Positions 24,237 to 31,249 are shown, counted from the first letter of the stretch. The stretch is 31,249 nucleotides of DNA from JABSOG01 sp041583135 (GCA_041583135.1 JBFHGJ010000064.1:1-31249), one strand, 5' to 3'. Notes: generated by a model from the sequence alone, not told the origin. Translations and numbers: made by a program.

Positions 24237-24252
24237 CTGACCATTTGGACAA
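24237..24252. promoter_or_regulatory. Operator copy 4, CTGACCATTTGGACAA
   Basis: Matches copy 1 at 14 of 16 positions; the left arm CTGACCA is perfect. It lies 180 bases before udk, so each half of the divergent region has one site. Confidence 0.62.
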
Positions 24253-24431
24253 ACACTTACAGTTTCAAGGTTTTTGCTCAACCAACTGATTTATATATGT
24301 AAATTTTTCCATCAAGCTCAGAACAGGACCTTTAAGTTATATTAACGTGTACATTTGTTGCGCAATATCCATAGCATTTGACAGCAAAATTGATCATAAT
24401 ACCCCACTTTTAATTTCCAGCTGGTGCGATT

Positions 24432-25082
24432 GTGGGTCAAAGAAATACAACGGTTATCGCCGTTGCCGGAGCGTCTGCCTCAGGCAAAACGCTTTTTGCA
24501 AAGACGATATATAAAGAATTAATCAGAGAAAATGCTTTGACAGATCAAGACATTGCCTTTATCTCAGAGGATGCTTACTACCGTGATCAGTCCCACCTTA
24601 CCTTGGCAGAACGCGTTAAAATCAACTACGATCACCCCGACGCATTCGAACACCAGTTGCTGATCCAGCACCTAAACGCCCTAAAAAACAATCAAGTCAT
24701 CGAGTTGCCGGTCTATTCTTATACCGAGCATACCCGTACCAGCGATACTGTGCCGATTCAACCGTCACAAATCGTCTTGGTTGAAGGCATATTATTGCTC
24801 TCTGACCCACAGCTGCGCGCCATGTTCGATATTTCGGTGTTTATGGATACGCCTTTGGACATTTGCCTTATTCGCCGCATCAGCCGTGATATGCAAGAGC
24901 GCGGTCGCTCGTTTGAGTCGATCATCAGTCAATATGAGCGTACCGTGCGCCCCATGTATTTCGAATACATTGAAAGATGTCGCCAATTTGCCGATTTGGT
25001 CGTCACCAAAGGTGGCAAAAACCGCGCGGCCATCGAAGTGATCAAAGCCAAAATTCGCCACTTGTTGGCACGTTCAAATTAA
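24432..25082 (+). CDS. udk: Uridine/cytidine kinase
   Basis: Phosphorylates uridine and cytidine to UMP and CMP. 216 residues, close to E. coli Udk throughout: P-loop AGASASGKT near residues 12-20, EDAYYRDQSHL, NYDHPDAFEH, LPVYSYTEHTR, ILVEGILLL-type Walker B, DTPLDICLIRRISRD, and the C-terminal GGKNRAAIEVIKAKI. The start is GTG at 24432, with no good ribosome site visible; the alignment gives no better choice. It is followed after 34 bases by nupC, so uptake and trapping of nucleosides are probably one transcript. Control by the operator at 24237-24252 is inferred. Confidence 0.96.
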   Translation: MGQRNTTVIAVAGASASGKTLFAKTIYKELIRENALTDQDIAFISEDAYYRDQSHLTLAERVKINYDHPDAFEHQLLIQHLNALKNNQVIELPVYSYTEHTRTSDTVPIQPSQIVLVEGILLLSDPQLRAMFDISVFMDTPLDICLIRRISRDMQERGRSFESIISQYERTVRPMYFEYIERCRQFADLVVTKGGKNRAAIEVIKAKIRHLLARSN

Positions 25083-25116
25083 ACCACAAGAATTAATTAC
25101 AATAAGCAGGTAAACC

Positions 25117-26343
25117 ATGAGTTCAATTTCTTGGATAAGTTTAGTCGGGATGGTGGTATTGCTTGGCCTTGCCTTTGCCTTGTCAAATCACCGTAAGAAT
25201 ATCAACTGGCGTACCGTCGGCGGCGCCTTTGCTTTGCAATTGGCGTTGGGCGCATTTGTGCTGTATATCCCGACTGGTAAAGATGCATTGATGGCCGTTT
25301 CCGACTTTGTTTCCGGCATCATCAGTCATGCCACAGCCGGTATCGAATTTTTGTTCGGCGACATCGGCAGGTTTAAGCTCGGCTTTGTTTTTGTGGTCCA
25401 TGTTTTACCGGTGATTGTGTTTTTCTCAGCGCTGATCGCCGTTCTTTATTATATCGGTGTGATGACCTGGGTGATTAAACTCATCGGTGGCCTACTGCAA
25501 AAGCTACTGGGCACCAGCCGCACCGAATCGATGTCGGCCACCGCCAACATCTTCGTCGGTCAAACCGAAGCGCCTTTAGTGGTTAAACCTTATATTCCAA
25601 CCATGACCCAATCGGAGCTGTTTGCCATTATGGTCGGCGGCTTGGCCTCGGTCGCCGGTTCGATTTTGGCCGGTTATGCCGGTATCGGTGTAGAGCTTAA
25701 ATACCTGATTGCCGCAAGCTTTATGGCGGCGCCGGGCGGTTTGTTGATGGCTAAAATGATAGTGCCTGAGACCGAACATGTGCGCACCGATCTCGATGAG
25801 ATTGAAGCAGAGCACGACCAACCGGCCAATGTTATCGATGCAGCGGCCTCTGGCGCCTCTAGCGGGATGCAGTTGGCATTGAACGTCGGCGCCATGTTGC
25901 TGGCCTTTGTTGCCTTAATTGCCATGGTCAACGCCATGTTCGGCTGGGTAGGCGGCTGGTTTGGTTACCCGGATATGACCATTCAGACCATGCTCGGTCA
26001 CGTCTTTCAACCGCTGGCCTATGTCTTGGGCGTCCCATGGAACGAATCACAGCTGGCTGGCAGCTTTATCGGCCAAAAAATGGTGATCAACGAGTTTGTC
26101 GCCTATTCGGATTTTGTCACCCATAAAGAGCAGCTCAGCGCTCAAACCCAGGCCATCGTGACCTTTGCCCTTTGCGGTTTTGCCAACTTCTCGTCTATCG
26201 CCATCTTGCTTGGCGGTATCGGCGGCATGGCACCAAACAGACGCAAAGACATTGCTCGTATGGGGCTTAAAGCCATGTTGGCGGCCTCGCTGGCCAACTT
26301 TATGAGCGCCGCCATTGCCGGTTTCTTTATCTCATTAACTTAA
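25117..26343 (+). CDS. nupC: Concentrative nucleoside transporter, NupC family
   Basis: 408 residues, multi-spanning inner-membrane symporter of the CNT family bringing in nucleosides with H+ or Na+. Family marks: VGQTEAPLVVKPYIP near residues 148-162 and the NEFVAYSDF segment near 328-336, both in the two re-entrant substrate-binding regions; GMAPNRRKDIARMGLKAM near the end is also typical. ATG at 25117, preceded by AGG. Set in an apparent operon udk-nupC-dioxygenase. It explains how nucleosides brought through the outer membrane reach the Deo enzymes encoded in the first 10 kb of the window. Confidence 0.95.
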   Translation: MSSISWISLVGMVVLLGLAFALSNHRKNINWRTVGGAFALQLALGAFVLYIPTGKDALMAVSDFVSGIISHATAGIEFLFGDIGRFKLGFVFVVHVLPVIVFFSALIAVLYYIGVMTWVIKLIGGLLQKLLGTSRTESMSATANIFVGQTEAPLVVKPYIPTMTQSELFAIMVGGLASVAGSILAGYAGIGVELKYLIAASFMAAPGGLLMAKMIVPETEHVRTDLDEIEAEHDQPANVIDAAASGASSGMQLALNVGAMLLAFVALIAMVNAMFGWVGGWFGYPDMTIQTMLGHVFQPLAYVLGVPWNESQLAGSFIGQKMVINEFVAYSDFVTHKEQLSAQTQAIVTFALCGFANFSSIAILLGGIGGMAPNRRKDIARMGLKAMLAASLANFMSAAIAGFFISLT

Positions 26344-26363
26344 CTCTTAAAACAGGTAACACC

Positions 26364-27308
26364 ATGTCTCTGACCCATATCCCAACTATAGATGTCTCAT
26401 TGTTTGACTCGGACAAAGCGGCTTTTGTCGCCAAAGTCGGCGAAGCCTATAAGCAATTCGGCTTTTGTGGCTTTTCTAATCACGGGGTTAGCGATGAACT
26501 GGTTGAGAAAGCGTTTGCGCTCACCAGAGCCTTCTTTGCCTTAGATGAGCAAACCAAAAAGCAGTATTTGATCCCCAATCAGGGCGGCGCCCGTGGTTAT
26601 ACCGCCAAAGGTGTTGAAATCGCCAAAGACGCAGAGCATGTCGATTTAAAAGAGTTTTGGCATATTGGCCGTGAAGTGGCAGGTGATGCGCCTCACGAAT
26701 CTCTTTATCCCAACGTATGGCCCGCTGAGATTGCCGAGTTCAAACAAGCCACTCTTGACCTTTATGAAGCGCTAGAGAACTTGGGCAACAAAGTGTTGCG
26801 CGCATTGGCTTTGGTCATCGGTCAGCAAGAAGATTACTTTGCCGATAAAACCGACCACGGCAACTCAGTATTGCGCTTGTTGCACTACCCGCCAATCGAA
26901 GACAACTCAACCCAATCGATTCGTGCAGGTCAGCATGAAGACATCAACCTTATTACCTTGTTGGTTGGTTCGCACGAAGCCGGGTTAGAAATTTTGACCC
27001 GCGAAGGTAAGTGGTTACCGGTCACTATGGTGCCGGGCGCAATTGTGATCAATATCGGCGATATGATGCAGCGTTTGACCAACCATGTGTTGCCATCGAC
27101 TACCCATCGTGTCGTTAACCCTCAGTGCCAAGAAGGACAACAGAGCTCGCGCTACTCAATGCCGTTCTTCTTACACCCCAACCCTGAGTTTTTAATCGAT
27201 ACCTTGGCAACCTGTATCAGCGATGACAACCCTAACCGTTATCCTGAGGCCATCACCGCCAACGAATACTTAAATGAGCGTTTACGTGAAATTGGTTTGA
27301 TGGGCTAA
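26364..27308 (+). CDS. Isopenicillin-N-synthase-family Fe(II) dioxygenase
   Basis: 314 residues. Non-haem iron double-stranded beta-helix enzyme: N-terminal DIOX_N region (IPTIDVSLFD, QFGFCGFSNHGV), then the iron triad H191-x-D193 (GQHEDINLITLL) and H248 (TTHRVVNP), with the 2-oxoglutarate-type RxS (R263, S265). All catalytic residues are present. It starts 20 bases after nupC with a similar CAGGTAACACC leader, so co-transcription is likely. Close relatives in the family include fungal thymine-7-hydroxylase and pyrimidine deoxyribonucleoside 2'-hydroxylase, as well as ethylene-forming and amino-acid oxidases. With nucleoside transport next door, a nucleoside or base oxidation is a fair but unproved guess. 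Confidence 0.88.
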   Translation: MSLTHIPTIDVSLFDSDKAAFVAKVGEAYKQFGFCGFSNHGVSDELVEKAFALTRAFFALDEQTKKQYLIPNQGGARGYTAKGVEIAKDAEHVDLKEFWHIGREVAGDAPHESLYPNVWPAEIAEFKQATLDLYEALENLGNKVLRALALVIGQQEDYFADKTDHGNSVLRLLHYPPIEDNSTQSIRAGQHEDINLITLLVGSHEAGLEILTREGKWLPVTMVPGAIVINIGDMMQRLTNHVLPSTTHRVVNPQCQEGQQSSRYSMPFFLHPNPEFLIDTLATCISDDNPNRYPEAITANEYLNERLREIGLMG

Positions 27309-27324
27309 GCGCATTTCAAATATC

Positions 27325-27346
27325 TAAAGAGCAAGGATGCTCTTTA
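27325..27346 (+). terminator. Hairpin after dioxygenase gene
   Basis: TAAAGAGCA pairs with TGCTCTTTA over 9 bp around an AGGA loop, 16 bases after the dioxygenase stop. A second small stem (CCTC-GTTAA-GAGG, 27349-27361) follows. There is no long U-tract, but position suits the end of the udk-nupC operon. Confidence 0.5.
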
Positions 27347-27416
27347 AGCCTCGTTAAGAGGTTTCCTTCACTACTTCAGTACTTCACTACCGAAACATAA
27401 CCAGAGCCTGAGCTGT

Positions 27417-27980
27417 TCACATGGTATGTGTTGAATTTGTGCTGGTAGTGTGAGCGCCTAAACGCTTAAGTAAATCAGGGTTATCTTCACTCCAACGCAG
27501 TTGAATGTTGTTTAGGCCGCTATAAAGCGCATTAAAACTCCTATCAAAGCGAATTTGCCGTAGTCGTTCACGGTCTGATTCATCTAATCTAGGAGATTGC
27601 AATAGAATGTAAATTTGGGCCACGGTTGCTCTAGCCCGGTGCATACAGGCTATTGATTTTCGCTTGCTGGCGCAAACGGAAAAGGTGAAGCCACGAGCAA
27701 ACAAAACATGCAGTTGCTGGTATACCGACAACGAATCAACGTCAATTCCAGTGACAGCAGCGTTCAGAACGTTGGCAAACTCGGTGTATTGCTCAGTCGT
27801 TTTTGGCTCGTGGCGTTGAATTGCCCTGATATAGTCAACAAGCCACTTAGGATCATCTTCGTCAATCAGTGGCTTTTTAGTCAATGGTTGCCAAGCGGAA
27901 CCTAACCCTAACAGGAATAAGGCTAGGATACTGAAGCATAAAGCTTTTTTTACAGTTGTAGTGTGCTTAATGTTTGTCAT
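27417..27980 (-). CDS. Hypothetical protein with N-terminal membrane segment
   Basis: 187 residues, family not recognised. One hydrophobic segment near residues 13-30 (ALCFSILALFLLGLGSAW) follows a basic start, consistent with an uncleaved anchor or signal peptide; the rest is soluble and mostly helical. Four Cys residues (one in the N-terminal hydrophobic segment, the others in CASKRKSIAC and nearby) could be structural if the protein is periplasmic. Its start overlaps the stop of the gene before it (TAATG), so translation is coupled. Third member of the set led by the XRE-type regulator at 28313-28558. I cannot assign a function. Confidence 0.6.
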   Translation of the reverse strand: MTNIKHTTTVKKALCFSILALFLLGLGSAWQPLTKKPLIDEDDPKWLVDYIRAIQRHEPKTTEQYTEFANVLNAAVTGIDVDSLSVYQQLHVLFARGFTFSVCASKRKSIACMHRARATVAQIYILLQSPRLDESDRERLRQIRFDRSFNALYSGLNNIQLRWSEDNPDLLKRLGAHTTSTNSTHTM

Positions 27981-28270
27981 TATTTTTCTTTTTCTGAGAG
28001 ATGCTGGATTGTTAGCGGCTTAGGCAGATGATTTAGCCGAGAAAAATGGACGGCCAATTCAATATCCTCTAGGCCAATGACTTCTCCTTCTTCATTTTCA
28101 ATATCACTGAGCTGACAATGTTCACCGAAAAGCGCTTTCGCCGCCGCTGCTGCTAGCTTTTGTAAAAGCACACCTTGTAGACAAGGTGCAACCACATCAA
28201 CCTTGCCAAAACGAGCGATATCAATCAAAGCACATAAGGCTTCGTCATCTAGCCGGTATATTTGACCCAT
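27980..28270 (-). CDS. Hypothetical small soluble protein
   Basis: 96 residues, not recognised. It is acidic and looks alpha-helical (LDDEALCALIDIARFG..., LQGVLLQKLAAAAAKALFG), with no membrane segment or known motif. ATG at 28270; ribosome site weak. It sits 42 bases after the XRE-type gene and overlaps the start of the next gene by the TAATG pattern, so the three form one unit. Small size and partner regulator allow an addiction-like or regulatory module, but nothing in the sequence shows toxin features. Confidence 0.55.
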   Translation of the reverse strand: MGQIYRLDDEALCALIDIARFGKVDVVAPCLQGVLLQKLAAAAAKALFGEHCQLSDIENEEGEVIGLEDIELAVHFSRLNHLPKPLTIQHLSEKEK

Positions 28271-28312
28271 TGTTTAAATACTCGTTGCGACGACTTGAAT
28301 TGGCAAAATGTC

Positions 28313-28558
28313 TTACTTTTGAGCCAACATGGCAGTAAAAACCTCAATAGGATCTCGCCCCAAGCCTTCGCAATACAATACAAATTCGGCGATATCTAAA
28401 CGGCGACCTTGGTTCTCAACCTTGCCGATAAAAGAATGAGGCGTCCCTAACCTTTCAGATAATGCCCGCATCGTAAAGTCCTGCACTTTACGTTCCTTTC
28501 TAAGGTGTACCGACATTTGCTTATGAATGACTTTCGCTTTGTCTGAAAATTCTGACAT
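28313..28558 (-). CDS. XRE-family HTH regulator, small
   Basis: 81 residues, essentially one lambda-repressor-like HTH: DFTMRALSERLGTPHSFIGKVENQGRRLDIAEFVLYCEGLG gives the helix-turn-helix (about 28-50) and the following helices. It has no further domain, so it would act as a small dimeric repressor, probably of its own operon. The ATG at 28558 has AGGAG 7 bases upstream. First of a three-gene minus-strand set and divergent from the CI-type gene at 28775. Family assignment is secure; target is not known. Confidence 0.85.
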   Translation of the reverse strand: MSEFSDKAKVIHKQMSVHLRKERKVQDFTMRALSERLGTPHSFIGKVENQGRRLDIAEFVLYCEGLGRDPIEVFTAMLAQK

Positions 28559-28735
28559 TATTGAACTCCTATTAGGTATTATGCAACTTACATTATTACT
28601 TATTTGTTTTTATGACCACATTTCGGATAAATGGTAACAGATATAATTACCTTGTAAAGTTTATTGTTTGACTTTGGTTATTATTTTTATGGCTTTTTGG
28701 GGTTGTCGAAGGTAAAGGTGGTATTGGTGGGGATA

Positions 28736-28747
28736 TTACGTAGAATG
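28736..28747 (+). promoter_or_regulatory. Shared upstream element TTACGTAGAATG, copy 1
   Basis: The same 12-mer occurs at 29448-29459, in each case 27-28 bases before the start codon of one of two paralogous CI-type genes. TAGAAT inside it resembles a -10 hexamer (five of six), but no -35 is obvious in either copy, so an activator or other factor may be needed. Confidence 0.45.
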
Positions 28748-28774
28748 AACATACTGTTAAGATAGGAGCAGACA

Positions 28775-29254
28775 ATGATAGATCCTAATGTAGCTAAAGC
28801 CACCCCCCAAGGAGAGCAAGCAGGCTTTACAGATATGAATTTAGAAGGCCAAAGGCTTTGGGTTAAAAGCATTGTTGATAGATTGATGCGGGCATGGGGT
28901 TTTAAAAATAAAAAGCAGCTTGCCGACGCACTGTCATTGAACGCAAAGGCCCCAAGTAACTGGATCCAAAACGCCTCGATACCATGGAGTGCGATTGTTG
29001 TTTGTAGTGCTCAAACTGGCAAGTCTCTTGACTGGTTGTATTATGGAAATGAACCCGTTTTACAATTAAGTGAGAAGACACACGAGCTGTTAAAACAGCG
29101 AATTGAGGCGTTTCTACAGCTTAGCTGTAAAGCTAAACAGATAAAAGAGGCTAACATCAACGGATTAGCCACATTGGCAGATGGCTTATCTGATGATATT
29201 AAAGCGTTTTTATTGAAATATGGTGAGGTTGGTCATGATTTGCCACCGCAATGA
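28775..29254 (+). CDS. Phage-CI-type HTH protein, paralogue 1
   Basis: 159 residues. Residues about 30-90 match the phage CI repressor HTH family: LMRAWGFKNKKQLADALSLNAKA-type helix-turn-helix, PSNWIQN recognition region, IPWSAI and TGKSLDWLYYG. The C-terminal part (to 159) is helical and lacks the Ser-Lys peptidase domain of full CI repressors, so no RecA-type self-cleavage is expected. The ATG at 28775 has AGGAG 6 bases upstream. It is closely related to the next gene and both share an upstream 12-mer. No phage structural or integrase gene is near. Probably a DNA-binding regulator; target unknown. Confidence 0.8.
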   Translation: MIDPNVAKATPQGEQAGFTDMNLEGQRLWVKSIVDRLMRAWGFKNKKQLADALSLNAKAPSNWIQNASIPWSAIVVCSAQTGKSLDWLYYGNEPVLQLSEKTHELLKQRIEAFLQLSCKAKQIKEANINGLATLADGLSDDIKAFLLKYGEVGHDLPPQ

Positions 29255-29447
29255 TACTCGTGGCAATGCAGACTGACGGCATAATCAAGTACCATACCTA
29301 CCTCACTTATTTTAAGCATTTGAAAGTGCGTTCACTTAACATTTGGTAGTTGATATAACGACCTAAAACTCTTAGATTTTCCCTATAGTATTTTTACCTA
29401 GGTCATTTTTCATATGGTTTCGGCCAGTGATAGTAATATGTGTCTAT

Positions 29448-29459
29448 TTACGTAGAATG
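29448..29459 (+). promoter_or_regulatory. Shared upstream element TTACGTAGAATG, copy 2
   Basis: Identical to 28736-28747 and placed the same way before the second paralogue, while the surrounding gap sequence has diverged. This suggests the element was kept by selection or that the duplication included it. Confidence 0.45.
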
Positions 29460-29487
29460 TTTTGGCAAATAACCTTCAGGATGAGCC

Positions 29488-29982
29488 ATGACACCAACAG
29501 ACAAAGCCAGAGATATTACTAGACGGCCAGAAGTTGCTATCTCCGATATGGACAAAGATGAACGACGCGTTTGGATCAAAGCCATCGTAGCTCGAATGAT
29601 GCAGGCTTGGGGTTTTAAGAACAAAAAACAGTTGGCTGATGCCTTATCCTTAAATGCAAAAGGCCCTAGCAGTTGGATACAAAATGGAACCATTCCATGG
29701 AGCGCTATTTTCCTGTGCAGCAATAAAACCGGCAAGTCATTGGATTGGTTATATTATGGTGGCCAACCAGAGGTGATGCTAACGGCCTCAGCCAAGTCTT
29801 TATTGCAGGAGCGGCTGAACAGTTTTTTGCAAATGAGTCAAAAAACCAAGCAGATTTGCGAAGTGAATGACAATGGCATCGCAACGCTGGCTGACGGATT
29901 ATCAGATGAAATAACCGCTTTTTATCAGGAATTTGGCGAAACACGCCATAATTTGGATGAGCAATGGTGGCGAAAGAAATAG
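29488..29982 (+). CDS. Phage-CI-type HTH protein, paralogue 2
   Basis: 164 residues. Its HTH region is nearly identical to that of paralogue 1 (GFKNKKQLADALSLNAK, IPWSAI, TGKSLDWLYYG), and the GLATLADGLSD-like C-terminal stretch is also kept (GIATLADGLSDE), while the N-terminal 20 residues and the middle region differ. Same strand, 233 bases after paralogue 1: a tandem duplication that has diverged. A ribosome site CAGGATG lies just before the ATG at 29488. There is no autoproteolysis domain. With near-identical recognition helices the two may bind the same sites and form mixed dimers; that is inference. Confidence 0.8.
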   Translation: MTPTDKARDITRRPEVAISDMDKDERRVWIKAIVARMMQAWGFKNKKQLADALSLNAKGPSSWIQNGTIPWSAIFLCSNKTGKSLDWLYYGGQPEVMLTASAKSLLQERLNSFLQMSQKTKQICEVNDNGIATLADGLSDEITAFYQEFGETRHNLDEQWWRKK

Positions 29983-30003
29983 GCGGCAGCTAACGCCACC
30001 AAA

Positions 30004-30411
30004 TTAGTGCAGCACAGGCTCATCCTCGTCATTATCTTCAATGCCACTAACATCATCGCCCGGTAAGATCACGCTGGGATCGTCGGCAGCAAAATCAAGT
30101 ATAGAAAACCTAAACCGCCGGATATCAGGCTCAGGCTTTTGCTGTTTAACCTTTTCTGTCGATTCGCCTGTGACCAACGCCAGCATCTGAAAATGCGCCT
30201 TGGTAAAGGCTTTAAACGCAACGCGCTGATCTTCTGCGTTATTGGTTGCTGCCAGCGCCAACTCTAAACGGTAATATTCTCTTGCTGCTAGCTCTAGTTC
30301 ACTAGGCTCGGTTTCATCAAAAACTAAAGATATGTTGAGATGATTTAGATGACCTTGCCATACAACAAAAACGACTAAAGCCAACTCAAATAATAGAATT
30401 ATATATTCCAC
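30004..30411 (-). CDS. Hypothetical membrane-anchored protein
   Basis: 135 residues, not recognised. One N-terminal membrane segment (YIILLFELALVVFVVW, about 3-18), then a soluble helical region and a very acidic C-terminus (GDDVSGIEDNDEDEPVLH). Start appears to be GTG at 30411, inside the 3' end of the upstream gene (13-base overlap), so the two are co-translated and probably work together in the membrane. No function can be given. Confidence 0.55.
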   Translation of the reverse strand: MEYIILLFELALVVFVVWQGHLNHLNISLVFDETEPSELELAAREYYRLELALAATNNAEDQRVAFKAFTKAHFQMLALVTGESTEKVKQQKPEPDIRRFRFSILDFAADDPSVILPGDDVSGIEDNDEDEPVLH

Positions 30412-30944
30412 CTTAGAGACTCCGTATCTGTTTTATGAATAGTGTGATAAAGCGAATAGATTGCAAAGGAAAAGAAAAAACCTGTAGATGCAATATTTAT
30501 AGCGGGAATACCAAAACTGAACAAAAGGTCAAGATTCTGGTCTGTTTTTAATAGCAATATTTCAGTATATTGGGCGACATAAATCAGGGCTATTACTGTA
30601 TAGGCTTTACTGATATATCCTCCCATAGTTCCTATTGTGGTATTTTTAAGTTGGTGAACTTTTCTCAAGTAGTAAAGTGTTGCAGCATAAAAGCAAGCTA
30701 AGCCGTTATACCACAAGAAAGTGACTATTGAATTAGGGCCAGGATTAGCTTCAATATATGCGGTGAGAGCTGCTTCATAAGTAATCATGAAGAAGCCTGC
30801 GACTAAGACTACTAGCATAGTTAGCATGCTACTATTGACTTTCTTTTTGCATTGGCAAATATAAAACAATATGGCAAATGTAGGCAAATCAGCCAACCAA
30901 AGTGCTTTGTTGATTTGACCTAATACAACACTAAGCGCATCCAT
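30399..30944 (-). CDS. Hypothetical multi-spanning membrane protein
   Basis: 181 residues with about five hydrophobic segments (near 17-31, 39-63, 73-94, 112-130 and 137-165), separated by short loops, and a basic KKK pair after the first. Family not recognised. Base composition is more AT-rich than the metabolic genes. ATG at 30944 with a weak ribosome site. It overlaps the next gene by 13 bases and lies 34 bases after the partial gene at the right edge, so three genes may form one unit that continues outside the window. Confidence 0.55.
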   Translation of the reverse strand: MDALSVVLGQINKALWLADLPTFAILFYICQCKKKVNSSMLTMLVVLVAGFFMITYEAALTAYIEANPGPNSIVTFLWYNGLACFYAATLYYLRKVHQLKNTTIGTMGGYISKAYTVIALIYVAQYTEILLLKTDQNLDLLFSFGIPAINIASTGFFFSFAIYSLYHTIHKTDTESLRWNI

Positions 30945-30978
30945 ATGTCATTTTTCTTCTATCTTAATTAGCATATTC

Positions 30979-31249
30979 TTAGCTGCAGCAAGGCGGTTTG
31001 CCGCCACTTCCCCCAGCGACGTTAGACTGGGTTTCAATCAAAAGCTGCCGCTGCTCAATTGGGTCGGTTATCTCATAAGTAGCAATCGCTTCATCTACCA
31101 AGGTTGCAACCGTCTTTTCTGGCTGCGCCGCTTTTTTAGCTTTTAACCGCGCGACAATTAACCCAATCTTTAGATTTGTTCGCTCGGAATACGTCAGCAG
31201 CACCCCAAATTGTTGGTCAATTTGATCTGCCTGCTGTTCGACCTCGACA
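30979..31249 (-). CDS. Hypothetical protein, cut by right edge
   Basis: The frame is open to the last base of the window, so the 5' end lies outside. A GTG at 31203 could start a 74-residue protein, but the upstream codons (reading ...VEVEQQADQIDQQFG) look like coding sequence and continue into it without a break. The visible part is charged and helical (LVARLKAKKAAQPEKTVATLVDEA) and ends in a Gly-rich tail with two Cys (GGSGGKPPCCS). No family recognised. The terminal CC resembles sites of lipid modification or metal binding, but this is not evidence enough. Confidence 0.5.
   Translation of the reverse strand, partial: VEVEQQADQIDQQFGVLLTYSERTNLKIGLIVARLKAKKAAQPEKTVATLVDEAIATYEITDPIEQRQLLIETQSNVAGGSGGKPPCCS

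Larger units (their letters stand above)
23758..24431. other. Divergent region between TonB receptor and udk
   Basis: 674 bases without a credible gene, AT-rich from about 23940. It contains two palindromic operator copies (24092-24107 and 24237-24252), 130 bases apart. I could not fix convincing promoters for either side; a GATAAT hexamer on the minus strand lies just upstream of the 24092 site. The large size allows long leaders on both sides, but I see no riboswitch I recognise. Confidence 0.6.

Noticed and set aside
28775..29982. CI-type genes as evidence of a prophage
   Set aside because: No integrase, excisionase, structural or lysis gene is visible, and no att-like direct repeat was found.
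1..31249. CRISPR array, tRNA or insertion sequence
   Set aside because: No regularly spaced repeats, cloverleaf-like sequence or transposase frame was seen on reading both strands.

Overview
The window looks like chromosomal DNA of a marine-type gammaproteobacterium of the Alteromonadales kind. The reasons are protein-level likeness to that group's deo/nupC nucleoside genes, a large Oar-like TonB receptor, a NupC symporter, moderate base composition and dense, often overlapping genes. This is recognition by eye, not a database result. No tRNA, rRNA, CRISPR array, insertion sequence or transposase is visible.

Region 1 (1-9.8 kb) handles nucleosides. On the minus strand, in transcription order, lie deoC, a two-domain ALDH16-type aldehyde dehydrogenase, upp, cdd and deoA. 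Divergent on the plus strand lie deoB, deoD, tdk and gpt. Together they split (deoxy)nucleosides, turn deoxyribose-phosphate into acetaldehyde and glyceraldehyde-3-phosphate, oxidise an aldehyde, and salvage free bases. The 522-base gap between deoC and deoB carries two copies of a 16-base palindrome, CTGACCATTTGGTCAG.

Region 2 (9.9-19.4 kb) is an accessory block. It holds a standalone SIR2-like gene (candidate defence NADase). A tight six-gene minus-strand operon follows: HemN/HemW-like radical SAM enzyme, HAD hydrolase, CMP/nucleoside-type deaminase, cyclase-family hydrolase, haem-oxygenase-like diiron enzyme with a cupin-like tail, and FMN reductase. Divergent from it is a translationally coupled pair: a short CCA-type nucleotidyltransferase and a DHA2-type MFS exporter. 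The set looks like a small biosynthetic cluster that I cannot match to a known pathway. The diiron enzyme has the domain order and ligand spacing of SznF, but its cupin has lost the usual metal ligands. This is the main candidate for an undescribed system.

Region 3 (19.3-27.3 kb) returns to nucleoside and nucleic-acid uptake. It has a lipoprotein endonuclease/phosphatase, an Oar-like TonB receptor, and divergently udk, nupC and an Fe(II)/2-oxoglutarate-type dioxygenase. The 674-base divergent gap carries two more copies of the same palindrome, which links regions 1 and 3 into one putative regulon; its regulator is not in the window.

Region 4 (27.4-31.2 kb) holds small genes of unknown function: a three-gene minus-strand set led by an XRE-type regulator, two tandem paralogues with a phage-CI-type HTH and a shared upstream element, two overlapping membrane-protein genes, and a gene cut by the right edge.
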